Positions 1 to 6,588 of a DNA stretch of 13,873 nucleotides are shown piece by piece. A model generated the notes under the pieces. It saw only the letters and a list, made by a program, of their open reading frames with translations. It did no database searches and was not told the origin of the DNA. Within the stretch, counting starts at the first letter, position 1. Each line of letters opens with the position of its first letter. The translations under genes were made by a program, and so were the position numbers. Source of the DNA: an uncultured Prevotellaceae bacterium (GTDB lineage: Bacteria > Bacteroidota > Bacteroidia > Bacteroidales > Bacteroidaceae); assembly GCA_947303695.1 (NCBI GenBank), contig CAMYYX010000036.1, positions 1 through 13,873 on the forward strand, given 5' to 3'.

Positions 1-21
1 TTAAAGGGGGATGATAGGAAG

Positions 22-38
22 TCCTCCTTTAAGGAGGA
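22..38. repeat. GC-rich palindrome downstream of the YgjP-like gene
   Basis: The arms TCCTCCTT and AAGGAGGA are perfect inverted repeats separated by one base. It lies about 35 bp past the stop of the minus-strand metallohydrolase gene. On the minus strand the stem is not followed by a U-run, so it is not a textbook intrinsic terminator, though it could end or stabilise the long transcript. Bases 1-11 (TTAAAGGGGGA) look like half of a second similar palindrome cut by the window edge. This suggests an extragenic palindromic repeat, but that is an inference. No ORF with a start codon uses the AAGGAGGA as a ribosome-binding site here. Confidence 0.5.
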
Positions 39-73
39 TTTAGAAGGTCCAACTTCACAAATCGTTAACTAAC

Positions 74-793
74 CTAGTGGGCTATCGAAATGGTCTTGAG
101 TGTAGCGCGTCGTTGTTTCCAATCGGGCATGAAGGCCGACATGCGTTGATAGAACTCTGCATTGTGAGCATGTACATACTGATGGGTCATTTCGTGTAAC
201 ACAACATATTGTACACATTCTAAAGGCACTTGGGCGAGTGCCAGATTGAAGATGATGGAGCGACTGCGTACATTGTATGTTCCCCACACGCTCTTACGCC
301 GCAGGATGCGGAAGGGAATAGGTGCACAGGAGAGTTTGGATTGATAGTCGTTCATGTAGACCGTGACCACCATCGAGAGACGTTCCTTGTAGAAAGACTG
401 AAGGAGTGCTGCACGTGCCTCGCGGGAGGAATCGGGTTTGATGTGCAAAGTGATCGATTGTCCGTCAAACGAAACATGGGCTTTCTCCTTGGACACCACC
501 AACTGTGTGTGAAGGGTATAGGGAGTACCGAACAGCAGGACCTGTTCGCCTTCGGAATAGTTGAGCTGGATAGGACGTGGACGCGACTGAACCTTGTGAA
601 TGGCTTTCTGCATCCATTCGTAGCGATCGGAGAGGAATTCGATGACAGCCTTACGAGGGGACCATCGAGGAGCAGTAGCACAGATGGTGCCATCGGGAGG
701 CAACACCCGTACTCGCATCATGCGTACATTACTTTTCCATGTGAGTTGTACGCTTAGGTCGTGTATCTGGATTGTTTCAGTTTTGAGGTTCAT
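74..793 (-). CDS. YgjP-type (DUF45, SprT-like) zinc metallohydrolase
   Basis: A 239-residue predicted soluble metal-dependent hydrolase of the YgjP/DUF45 family; its substrate is unknown. The zinc-site signature HEMTH lies at residues 200-204 (His200, Glu201, His204), and His210 in the following HAHNAEFY stretch is the likely third ligand. Just before it comes the family core of W170, GTYN and IIFNLAL, then a proline-containing helix, and after it PDW. The reading frame is open up to 871, but the Met at 793 gives the natural N-terminus (MNLKTE) and only a 17-bp overlap with the end of topB. The longer start would reach 95 bp into topB. No Shine-Dalgarno sequence is evident, so translation is probably coupled to topB. 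It is the last gene of the six-gene cluster. The family assignment is solid; the biological role is not known. Confidence 0.88.
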   Translation of the reverse strand: MNLKTETIQIHDLSVQLTWKSNVRMMRVRVLPPDGTICATAPRWSPRKAVIEFLSDRYEWMQKAIHKVQSRPRPIQLNYSEGEQVLLFGTPYTLHTQLVVSKEKAHVSFDGQSITLHIKPDSSREARAALLQSFYKERLSMVVTVYMNDYQSKLSCAPIPFRILRRKSVWGTYNVRSRSIIFNLALAQVPLECVQYVVLHEMTHQYVHAHNAEFYQRMSAFMPDWKQRRATLKTISIAH

Positions 794-2876
794 CGAACGG
801 ACGACGATAGGTACAGCCTTCTTTCCAACGCGAACAGCCGAAAGCGGTCTTACCCTTGATGATATGACCAACGCCGCACACAGGACAGGGCAGTCCTACC
901 CACGAATCGTCACTCCCGGCTTGAGCGGCAGCAGGAGTAGCAGGAGACGGCTGAGTGGTCTTCTTCGTGGTAGCAGCCTTCTTCTTACGAGGTTGGAAAC
1001 CTGCAGGAGCGTTCGAAGCCGGGGTAGATGCAGCAGCCTTTTTCTTCTTCCCCTTCACTTCCTCCTCCATGATGGTGATGCGGCGGTTGGAGTTGTCGGC
1101 ACGAACGGTGTTCACGATGTCTGCCACCATCTGCTTGAGTTCGTCGATAAACTGCTGGGCACTGTAGTCGTGACGCTCAATCTGGCGCAGTTTCTTCTCC
1201 CACAATCCTGTCAGTTCAGCACTCTTCAGCAGTTCCTCGCGTATCAGTCCGATGAGTTCCACACCCGTAGGCGTAGCAATCAAAGCCTTCCGCTCCTTGC
1301 GGATGTAACGTCGCTTGAACAGTGTCTCGATGATGGCAGCACGGGTAGAGGGGCGTCCGATACCGTTTTCCTTCAAGGCATCGCGCAGTTCCTCATTGTC
1401 TACGAACTTACCTGCTGTCTCCATCGCACGTAGCAAAGTAGCTTCGGTATAGGGTTTCGGAGGGGTTGTCCATTTATCCATCAGCGAAGGCTCATGAGGA
1501 CCGGATTCTCCTACCGTGAAAGCAGGAAGGGTCTTCTCGGATACTTCGGAGTTGTCGGAATTATCGGAATTCTCAGAGTTATCGTTAGCGTTCGTGTTAT
1601 AGATGACACGCCACCCTGGGTCGGTAATCTGCTTGCCTGTCACCTTGAATTCCACGTCGCCTGCTGTTCCCAGAACCGTTGTGGTGAGGAACTTGCACTC
1701 AGGATAGAATACCGCGATGAAGGCACGAGCCACGAGGTCGTAGACACGCTTCTCGAAATCAGACATGTTCTGCGCAGGTACGCCCGTAGGGATGATAGCA
1801 TGGTGGTCAGTCACCTTCGATGAGTCGAACACTTTCTTCGATTTCGGAAGCTTCTTGCCGGCAAGTGGTTGGGTGAACTGTTCATAGCCCCTGATTCCCT
1901 TGAGGATATTCGGACATTTCGGATAGATATCATCGCTGAGGAAGGTCGTATCGACACGAGGGTAGGTCGTGAACTTCTTCTCGTAGAGGCTCTGAATGGT
2001 TTGTAACGTCTGTTCGGCTGACATTCCGAATTTGCGGTTACAATCGACTTGCAAGGATGTGAGGTCGTACAGGCGTGGAGGTGCCTCCGTACCTTTCTTA
2101 GCAGACACATCAGTCACCGTGAAAGGACACCCGCGAACCTTCTCGAGGTATTCCAAGCCTTCTTCCTGTGTAGTGAACTTTCCTTTGGTAGCTTGGAAAG
2201 TCGTATCGCGATAGATGGTCGACAGTATCCAGTATTGTTCAGGCACGAAGTTCTCGATTTCCTGCTGACGACGAACAATGAGTGCCAGGGTAGGGGTCTG
2301 GACACGTCCGATAGACAGCACCTGACGATTCTGCCCGTATTTCATGGTGTAGAGACGTGTTGCATTCATGCCCAGTGTCCAGTCGCCAATAGCACGACTC
2401 AAACCTGCCTCGTAAAGCGATTGGTATTCCGATTGGTCCTTCAACGAATTGAAGCCTTCACGGATGGATTCCTCTGTCAGCGAACTGATCCAAAGCCGTT
2501 TTACAGGACATTTCGCTCCTGCCTTTTGCATCACCCATCGTTGTATCAATTCTCCTTCTTGCCCGGCATCACCGCAGTTGATAATCTCGTCAGCATTCTG
2601 CATGAGTTGCTCGATGATGGCAAACTGCTTTTTCACGCCCTCATCATCTTTCAGGCGGATGCCAAAGCGCTGGGGAATCATGGGCAAATCCCACAAATCC
2701 CAATGTTTCCATCGGGCATTATACTCATCGGGCTCCTTGAGCTCACAAAGATGTCCGTAAGTCCATGTGACCTGGTATCCGTTACCTTCGATATAACCTT
2801 GCTTGGTCGTTTTTGCTCCAAGCACATTGGCTATATCCTTCGCAACACTGGGTTTTTCGGCAATACAAACTATCAT
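777..2876 (-). CDS. topB: DNA topoisomerase III (type IA)
   Basis: A 699-residue type IA topoisomerase that cuts one DNA strand to decatenate or relax DNA. The N-terminal TOPRIM domain has the AEKPS motif (Glu7) and, at residues 102-109, GDAGQEGE, where most family members have GDxDxEGE. The catalytic tyrosine is Tyr305 in TTYPRVDT. Further family motifs are HHAIIPTG (about 358-365) and ENGIGRPSTRA (about 503-513). A Lys/Ala/Pro/Thr-rich linker (about 608-655) precedes a C-terminal zinc ribbon with Cys664, Cys667, Cys681 and Cys688. Residues 432-443 are four Asn-Ser triplets (DNS/ENS) encoded by a tandem repeat. The start overlaps the ispH stop in an ATGA, indicating translational coupling. 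A plasmid-type TopB is possible in this phylum, but the housekeeping context argues for the chromosomal enzyme. Confidence 0.95.
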   Translation of the reverse strand: MIVCIAEKPSVAKDIANVLGAKTTKQGYIEGNGYQVTWTYGHLCELKEPDEYNARWKHWDLWDLPMIPQRFGIRLKDDEGVKKQFAIIEQLMQNADEIINCGDAGQEGELIQRWVMQKAGAKCPVKRLWISSLTEESIREGFNSLKDQSEYQSLYEAGLSRAIGDWTLGMNATRLYTMKYGQNRQVLSIGRVQTPTLALIVRRQQEIENFVPEQYWILSTIYRDTTFQATKGKFTTQEEGLEYLEKVRGCPFTVTDVSAKKGTEAPPRLYDLTSLQVDCNRKFGMSAEQTLQTIQSLYEKKFTTYPRVDTTFLSDDIYPKCPNILKGIRGYEQFTQPLAGKKLPKSKKVFDSSKVTDHHAIIPTGVPAQNMSDFEKRVYDLVARAFIAVFYPECKFLTTTVLGTAGDVEFKVTGKQITDPGWRVIYNTNANDNSENSDNSDNSEVSEKTLPAFTVGESGPHEPSLMDKWTTPPKPYTEATLLRAMETAGKFVDNEELRDALKENGIGRPSTRAAIIETLFKRRYIRKERKALIATPTGVELIGLIREELLKSAELTGLWEKKLRQIERHDYSAQQFIDELKQMVADIVNTVRADNSNRRITIMEEEVKGKKKKAAASTPASNAPAGFQPRKKKAATTKKTTQPSPATPAAAQAGSDDSWVGLPCPVCGVGHIIKGKTAFGCSRWKEGCTYRRPFDEPQN
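1549..1584. repeat. 9-bp tandem repeat inside topB, four units
   Basis: Four in-frame 9-bp units (GAGTTGTCG, GAATTATCG, GAATTCTCA, GAGTTATCG on the plus strand) encode the DNS/ENS triplets at TopB residues 432-443. The units have diverged by single bases, mostly keeping the Asn-Ser pattern. Because 9 is a multiple of three, gain or loss of a unit would change only linker length. The segment lies between the strand-passage core and the next conserved block, so it is probably a surface loop. Confidence 0.75.
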
Positions 2877-3733
2877 TTCTTCAAAATGGCATCACGACAT
2901 TGTTCCATCAGCCACTTCGGTGTAGATGTGGCACCACAGATTCCGACAGATTCGGCTCCCTCGAACCAAGTATTATCTATTTCGGATGCATCCTCAATCA
3001 TGTGGGAGCGTGGGTTGACATTCAGACACTCCGAGAACAGCACCTTCCCGTTCGAACTTTTCTTTCCACATACGAACAGAATCACATCGTGTTGTTCGGC
3101 AAATTCACGAATGCGTGGCATACGGTTCGCTACTTGTCGGCAGATGGTATCGAAATAATTGAACTCTGCACCTTCTTGCATGTGGTCGCGGATATAGCTT
3201 ACGATTTCGCGGAAACCCTCGAGCGACTTCGTGGTTTGCGAGTAGAGCTGGATGTTGCGTGAGAAATCAAGCTTCTGGGCATCTTCCAGATTCTCTATCA
3301 CGATGGCATTTCCTTCAGTTTGCCCCACAAGGCCAATCACCTCGGCATGTCCGTTCTTGCCATAGATGACAATCTGTTTCTTGTGCTCTGGGTCGGCATC
3401 ATAATCAGCCTTGATGCGTTTCTGAATATGCAAAACCACAGGACATGTGGCGTCAATAATCTGTATGTTCTGACGTTCAGCCTGGCGGTAGGTCGATGGT
3501 GGTTCGCCATGAGCACGCAACAGGAGTTTGGTGTCGTGGAGTTTCGATAGCGAGTCTTTGTTCACGCTGATCAGACCTAACACTTTCAACCGTTCGCATT
3601 CGCGTCCGTTATGCACGATGTCACCAAGGCAATAGAGCGGAGTGTTGGATGCACTCAACTCTTCCTCTGCCTTCCGGATAGCTGTCGTCACACCGTTGCA
3701 GAAGCCCGACCCGTTGTCGATTTCGATCAGCAT
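2873..3733 (-). CDS. ispH: 4-hydroxy-3-methylbut-2-enyl diphosphate reductase
   Basis: A 286-residue iron-sulfur enzyme of the last step of the MEP pathway. It reduces HMBPP to isopentenyl and dimethylallyl diphosphate in the cytoplasm. The three cluster cysteines are visible at Cys12 (GFCNGV), Cys97 (DATCPVV) and Cys198 (TICRQ), matching the positions of the well-studied E. coli enzyme within one residue. Substrate-binding His41 (VHN), His75 (RAHGEP), His129 and the catalytic acid Glu131 (GHAEV) are present, as is the late SSN motif. The length is slightly shorter than E. coli IspH. The gene starts 1 bp after the cmk stop and its stop overlaps the topB start (ATGA), so it sits in the middle of a coupled operon. 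The cmk-ispH pairing is familiar from other Bacteroidota. Confidence 0.97.
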   Translation of the reverse strand: MLIEIDNGSGFCNGVTTAIRKAEEELSASNTPLYCLGDIVHNGRECERLKVLGLISVNKDSLSKLHDTKLLLRAHGEPPSTYRQAERQNIQIIDATCPVVLHIQKRIKADYDADPEHKKQIVIYGKNGHAEVIGLVGQTEGNAIVIENLEDAQKLDFSRNIQLYSQTTKSLEGFREIVSYIRDHMQEGAEFNYFDTICRQVANRMPRIREFAEQHDVILFVCGKKSSNGKVLFSECLNVNPRSHMIEDASEIDNTWFEGAESVGICGATSTPKWLMEQCRDAILKK

Positions 3734-3734
3734 C

Positions 3735-4430
3735 TTAAGAATTTATCGCTTGATTGAACTTGTCTAACAACCACTGATTCTGCTCATCCTTCGTCATGAA
3801 CGAGTTGTCGAGCACGAGCGCATCGTCGGCTTTGCGCAAAGGATTGACTTCACGGTGGGAGTCAATATAATCGCGTTCCTGAACATTTTTCAGAATCTCA
3901 TCGAAGTTGATGTTGGTTTCGCCTTTTCCGATGAGTTCGTCGTAACGACGCTTTGCACGAACCTCAGCAGATGCTGTAACGAACACTTTCAGTTCTGCGT
4001 TAGGGAATACAGCTGTTCCGATGTCACGTCCGTCCATCACGATGCCTTTTTCTTTGCCCATCTGCTGCTGTTGAGCTGTAAGAACCTCACGAACAAATGG
4101 TAAGGCAGCAATAGGACTTACATTGTTCGACACTTCCATCAGGCGGATTTCGTGCTCTACGATTTCACCGTTCAGACATGTCAGAGGTAGTTTCGTCTCC
4201 TCGTCGAGTTTGAAACTGATGGTTACATCTTTGAGGGCTGCTTTCAGACCTTCTTCGTCAATTCCATCAGGTGTGATGAATTGATTGCGAAGAGCAAAAA
4301 GTGTAACTGCACGATACATGGCACCTGTATCAACATAAATATAACCTACTTGCTTGGACAACCACTTTGCCATCGTGCTTTTGCCGCATGATGAGTGTCC
4401 GTCGAGTGCTACAATAATCTTAGAATGCAT
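3735..4430 (-). CDS. cmk: Cytidylate kinase
   Basis: A 231-residue (d)CMP kinase that phosphorylates CMP and dCMP to the diphosphates with ATP, in pyrimidine salvage and nucleotide supply. The Walker A loop GHSSCGKST is at residues 11-19. It is followed by DTGAMYRA (34-41), the CMP-binding MDGRDIGT (132-139), the Arg-rich lid (AKRR, about 159-162) and the C-terminal NPLRKADDALVLDNS block. The length is typical of bacterial Cmk. The start codon at 4430 lies 11 bp inside the end of porQ, and ispH begins 1 bp after its stop. That tight packing supports co-translation. Every key motif expected for the family is intact. Confidence 0.97.
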   Translation of the reverse strand: MHSKIIVALDGHSSCGKSTMAKWLSKQVGYIYVDTGAMYRAVTLFALRNQFITPDGIDEEGLKAALKDVTISFKLDEETKLPLTCLNGEIVEHEIRLMEVSNNVSPIAALPFVREVLTAQQQQMGKEKGIVMDGRDIGTAVFPNAELKVFVTASAEVRAKRRYDELIGKGETNINFDEILKNVQERDYIDSHREVNPLRKADDALVLDNSFMTKDEQNQWLLDKFNQAINS

Positions 4431-5373
4431 AACTTGCGTTGATTATAAGTGAAGAGGCTGCAACATGATATTTGGCGTATGCCAGCCCGATTTTTATTTT
4501 CTGTAATGACAATCCTGCACCAATCGACACACCTGCCCAATGACTGCTGTCGAGCACCTTCATCTCTGCAGATCTGCGAGGATTGATACCTAAAGCAACC
4601 CACGTTGTTTTTGAAGGGAAGATGTCTGCACCAAACGTGAGATGGTGGATGGGTTTCTTAATGTCCCAATCAGTAAGCTTGTCGAAGGTGACAGAAAGCC
4701 TGATTGGTGCATTTTCAAAGTCTTTCGATACGCCTAAAGCCAGATTGAATGGCAATTTCTCGTGTTTCTCGTAAAGTGCATCAACCTGTCCTCCAAGATT
4801 TTGTGCTACCAAACTGACTGACCATCCGTGATCGGGCGTGTAATAGTTCAAGCCCAAGTCAACAGCAATGGCTGTAGAATTGAACTCTCCGTAGTTTGAC
4901 AGCAATACTTTGCCTTGCACGCCTCCTGAGAAATTGTCGCTGAACAGATAGGAATAACCCAATTGGATATCTATATCCTTCGCAGAAAACGACCCTGTTG
5001 TGTTGAAGTCGGCATCTGTTTCCGTCATCTTGCCGTAATTCAGCATCTGGGCACCAATGCCCCAAGTTCCGCGTTCACCCATGTGTTTGACAAAGGATGC
5101 CGCAAGTTTGTTCGTACTTGAAATGTACGATGTGAAGTCGAGGTTCAAGGTCTTGTCCGATGTGTTGACAAGTAAGGCCGGGTTGGTAAACATTAACGAC
5201 GCATCGTCTTCAATAATACTGATATTGTTGCCACCCAAAGCGGCCGCATGTGCCGATGTTGGTATCTCCAGAAACTGGTATCCTGTACTTCCTTCCTGTG
5301 CATTGATACCAGTGCTAAAGAGTAGGAAGGTACAAAGAATCCCCAAATTTTTAGTTACCTTATTCATATACAT
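4420..5373 (-). CDS. porQ: PorQ-like outer-membrane protein of type IX secretion
   Basis: A protein of about 317 residues with an N-terminal signal peptide (hydrophobic core GILCTFLLFSTG, cleavage likely near INA|Q). The mature protein is a beta-barrel of the PorV/PorQ (FadL-related) type. It begins with the family signature FLEIPTSAHAAALGGNNIS and ends in aromatic Phe (SYAF), as expected for barrel assembly. In Porphyromonas, PorQ works with PorU, PorV and PorZ in the cell-surface attachment complex that processes type IX cargo; the role here is inferred from the family. Two starts are possible (5373, MYMNK; 5367, MNK), overlapping meaB by 14 or 8 bp. The second gives a more standard signal-peptide N-region. 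The porQ-cmk-ispH order is known in other Bacteroidota and supports the call. Confidence 0.87.
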   Translation of the reverse strand: MYMNKVTKNLGILCTFLLFSTGINAQEGSTGYQFLEIPTSAHAAALGGNNISIIEDDASLMFTNPALLVNTSDKTLNLDFTSYISSTNKLAASFVKHMGERGTWGIGAQMLNYGKMTETDADFNTTGSFSAKDIDIQLGYSYLFSDNFSGGVQGKVLLSNYGEFNSTAIAVDLGLNYYTPDHGWSVSLVAQNLGGQVDALYEKHEKLPFNLALGVSKDFENAPIRLSVTFDKLTDWDIKKPIHHLTFGADIFPSKTTWVALGINPRRSAEMKVLDSSHWAGVSIGAGLSLQKIKIGLAYAKYHVAASSLIINASYAF

Positions 5374-6478
5374 TCTTGTTGTGCATTAACTGATAGTATT
5401 CTTCAAGCAATTTGTTAGCAGCTACGAACGATGTCATCTGACCGCCCAACACCTGATTTTCCATTTCTGGAATCATCGTACGGATGTGCTCGTTGAAGAA
5501 GAAATTATTTTTTAGATGTTCGTTGATACTTTCGTACATCCAATACTTTGCCTGTTCGTTGCGACGATATTGGAAATAACCCGATTCTTTGGTCTTTTCT
5601 ACATAGTCGAATACCATCTTCATGACTTTGTCGATGTTTAACTCGTAGAAGCCAGAGTAGCAGAGTACCTCTGGTATCAAGCCGCTGTCAGGAACCGGAA
5701 ACAGATGGAGTGCATTGCGGAAATGGCTGGCAGCCAATTCGGCTTTCTCTACGTTGTTGCCGTCTGCTTTGTTGATGACAATTCCATCAGCAATCTCCAT
5801 GATGCCACGTTTGATGCCTTGTAATTCGTCACCTGTTCCTGCGAGCTGAATGAGCAGAAAGAAGTCAACCATTGAATGACAGGCCGTCTCACTTTGACCA
5901 ACTCCCACTGTCTCTACAAAGATTTTGTCGTAACCGGCAGCTTCGCAGAGAATGATGGTTTCGCGTGTCTTTCTCGCAACTCCTCCCAACGAACCTGCAG
6001 TTGGAGAAGGGCGTATGAACGACTTTGGATGAACAGCCAGTTTCTCCATGCGCGTCTTGTCGCCAAGAATACTACCCTTGGTTTTTTCGCTCGAAGGGTC
6101 GATTGCCAATACCGCCAGTTTCCCTCCGTAGTTCTCAAGAACGTGGATACCGAATGCATCAATACTTGTGGACTTTCCCGCTCCAGGAACACCAGAGATG
6201 CCGACTCTGATGGAGTTTCCTGAGAAAGGCAAGCACTTCTCTATCACCTCCTGAGCGATACGTTGATGCTCTGGTAAGGTGCTCTCAACGAGTGTCACAG
6301 CTTGACTGAGTCGTGTGACATCACCTTTCAAGATTCCTTCAACGTACTCGTCTGTCGTGAAGAGTTTCGTACGGTTCTTCCGCATGTTCTTCAGGTATGG
6401 ATTCACCATGTCCTGATGATCCACTCCCGCATTCACCACTAGTCCTTCGTATTCAGCACTATTTTCTGGATGTTCCAT
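5360..6478 (-). CDS. meaB: Methylmalonyl-CoA mutase-associated GTPase MeaB (ArgK family)
   Basis: A 372-residue G3E-family P-loop GTPase. MeaB protects and gates cofactor loading of the B12-dependent methylmalonyl-CoA mutase, an enzyme of succinate-propionate metabolism. Walker A GVPGAGKST is at residues 96-104. The Mg-associated IDPSS is near 126-130, ETVGVGQSE at 189-197, and the guanine-specificity NKAD at 236-239. The long helical N-terminus and the C-terminal dimerisation region are present, so the length is complete. The mutase subunits (mutA/mutB) are not in this window, so the partner must be encoded elsewhere. It is the first gene of the overlapping cluster, after a 109-bp gap. The older name ArgK (a kinase) is considered a misassignment for this family. 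Confidence 0.94.
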   Translation of the reverse strand: MEHPENSAEYEGLVVNAGVDHQDMVNPYLKNMRKNRTKLFTTDEYVEGILKGDVTRLSQAVTLVESTLPEHQRIAQEVIEKCLPFSGNSIRVGISGVPGAGKSTSIDAFGIHVLENYGGKLAVLAIDPSSEKTKGSILGDKTRMEKLAVHPKSFIRPSPTAGSLGGVARKTRETIILCEAAGYDKIFVETVGVGQSETACHSMVDFFLLIQLAGTGDELQGIKRGIMEIADGIVINKADGNNVEKAELAASHFRNALHLFPVPDSGLIPEVLCYSGFYELNIDKVMKMVFDYVEKTKESGYFQYRRNEQAKYWMYESINEHLKNNFFFNEHIRTMIPEMENQVLGGQMTSFVAANKLLEEYYQLMHNKNVYE

Positions 6479-6514
6479 ATTTGATAGGACAATCTGTTTG
6501 CAATATCAACGAAT

Positions 6515-6588
6515 AGTTCTCCACACCATATTATATATAAGACATTGGTGATATGTCTTCCATCGAAAGTGTGGCTTGTTTAGGAACT
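6515..6588. repeat. Nested inverted repeats in the meaB leader
   Basis: Three nested complementary pairs fall in the 109-bp gap between the DUF349 stop and the meaB start. The outer pair is AGTTC/GAACT (6515-6519 with 6584-6588). The middle pair is CCACAC/GTGTGG (6521-6526 with 6569-6574). The inner pair is a hairpin AAGACAT/ATGTCTT (6539-6545 with 6553-6559) with a 7-base loop. On the minus strand this could fold as one branched RNA just after the upstream stop codon. It has no U-run, so it is not a clear terminator, and I found no good promoter match in this gap. It could be a 3' end structure, a leader element or chance. Confidence 0.4.

Noticed and set aside
30..37. AAGGAGGA as a Shine-Dalgarno site for a plus-strand gene
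   Set aside because: No ATG or open frame follows at a suitable distance, and Bacteroidota seldom rely on this motif; it is better explained as half of the palindrome.
794..871. Longer N-terminus for the YgjP-like protein
   Set aside because: It would overlap topB by 95 bp and adds residues that do not resemble the family; the Met at 793 fits better.
642..1433. 263-residue plus-strand ORF antisense to topB and the YgjP-like gene
   Set aside because: It lies opposite strongly supported coding sequence, and the translation is low in structure and has no motifs.
2049..3158. 369-residue plus-strand ORF antisense to topB and ispH
   Set aside because: It crosses the well-supported topB/ispH junction. 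Its translation has no recognisable family pattern and is Ser/Cys/His-rich, as expected for the complement of a coding frame.
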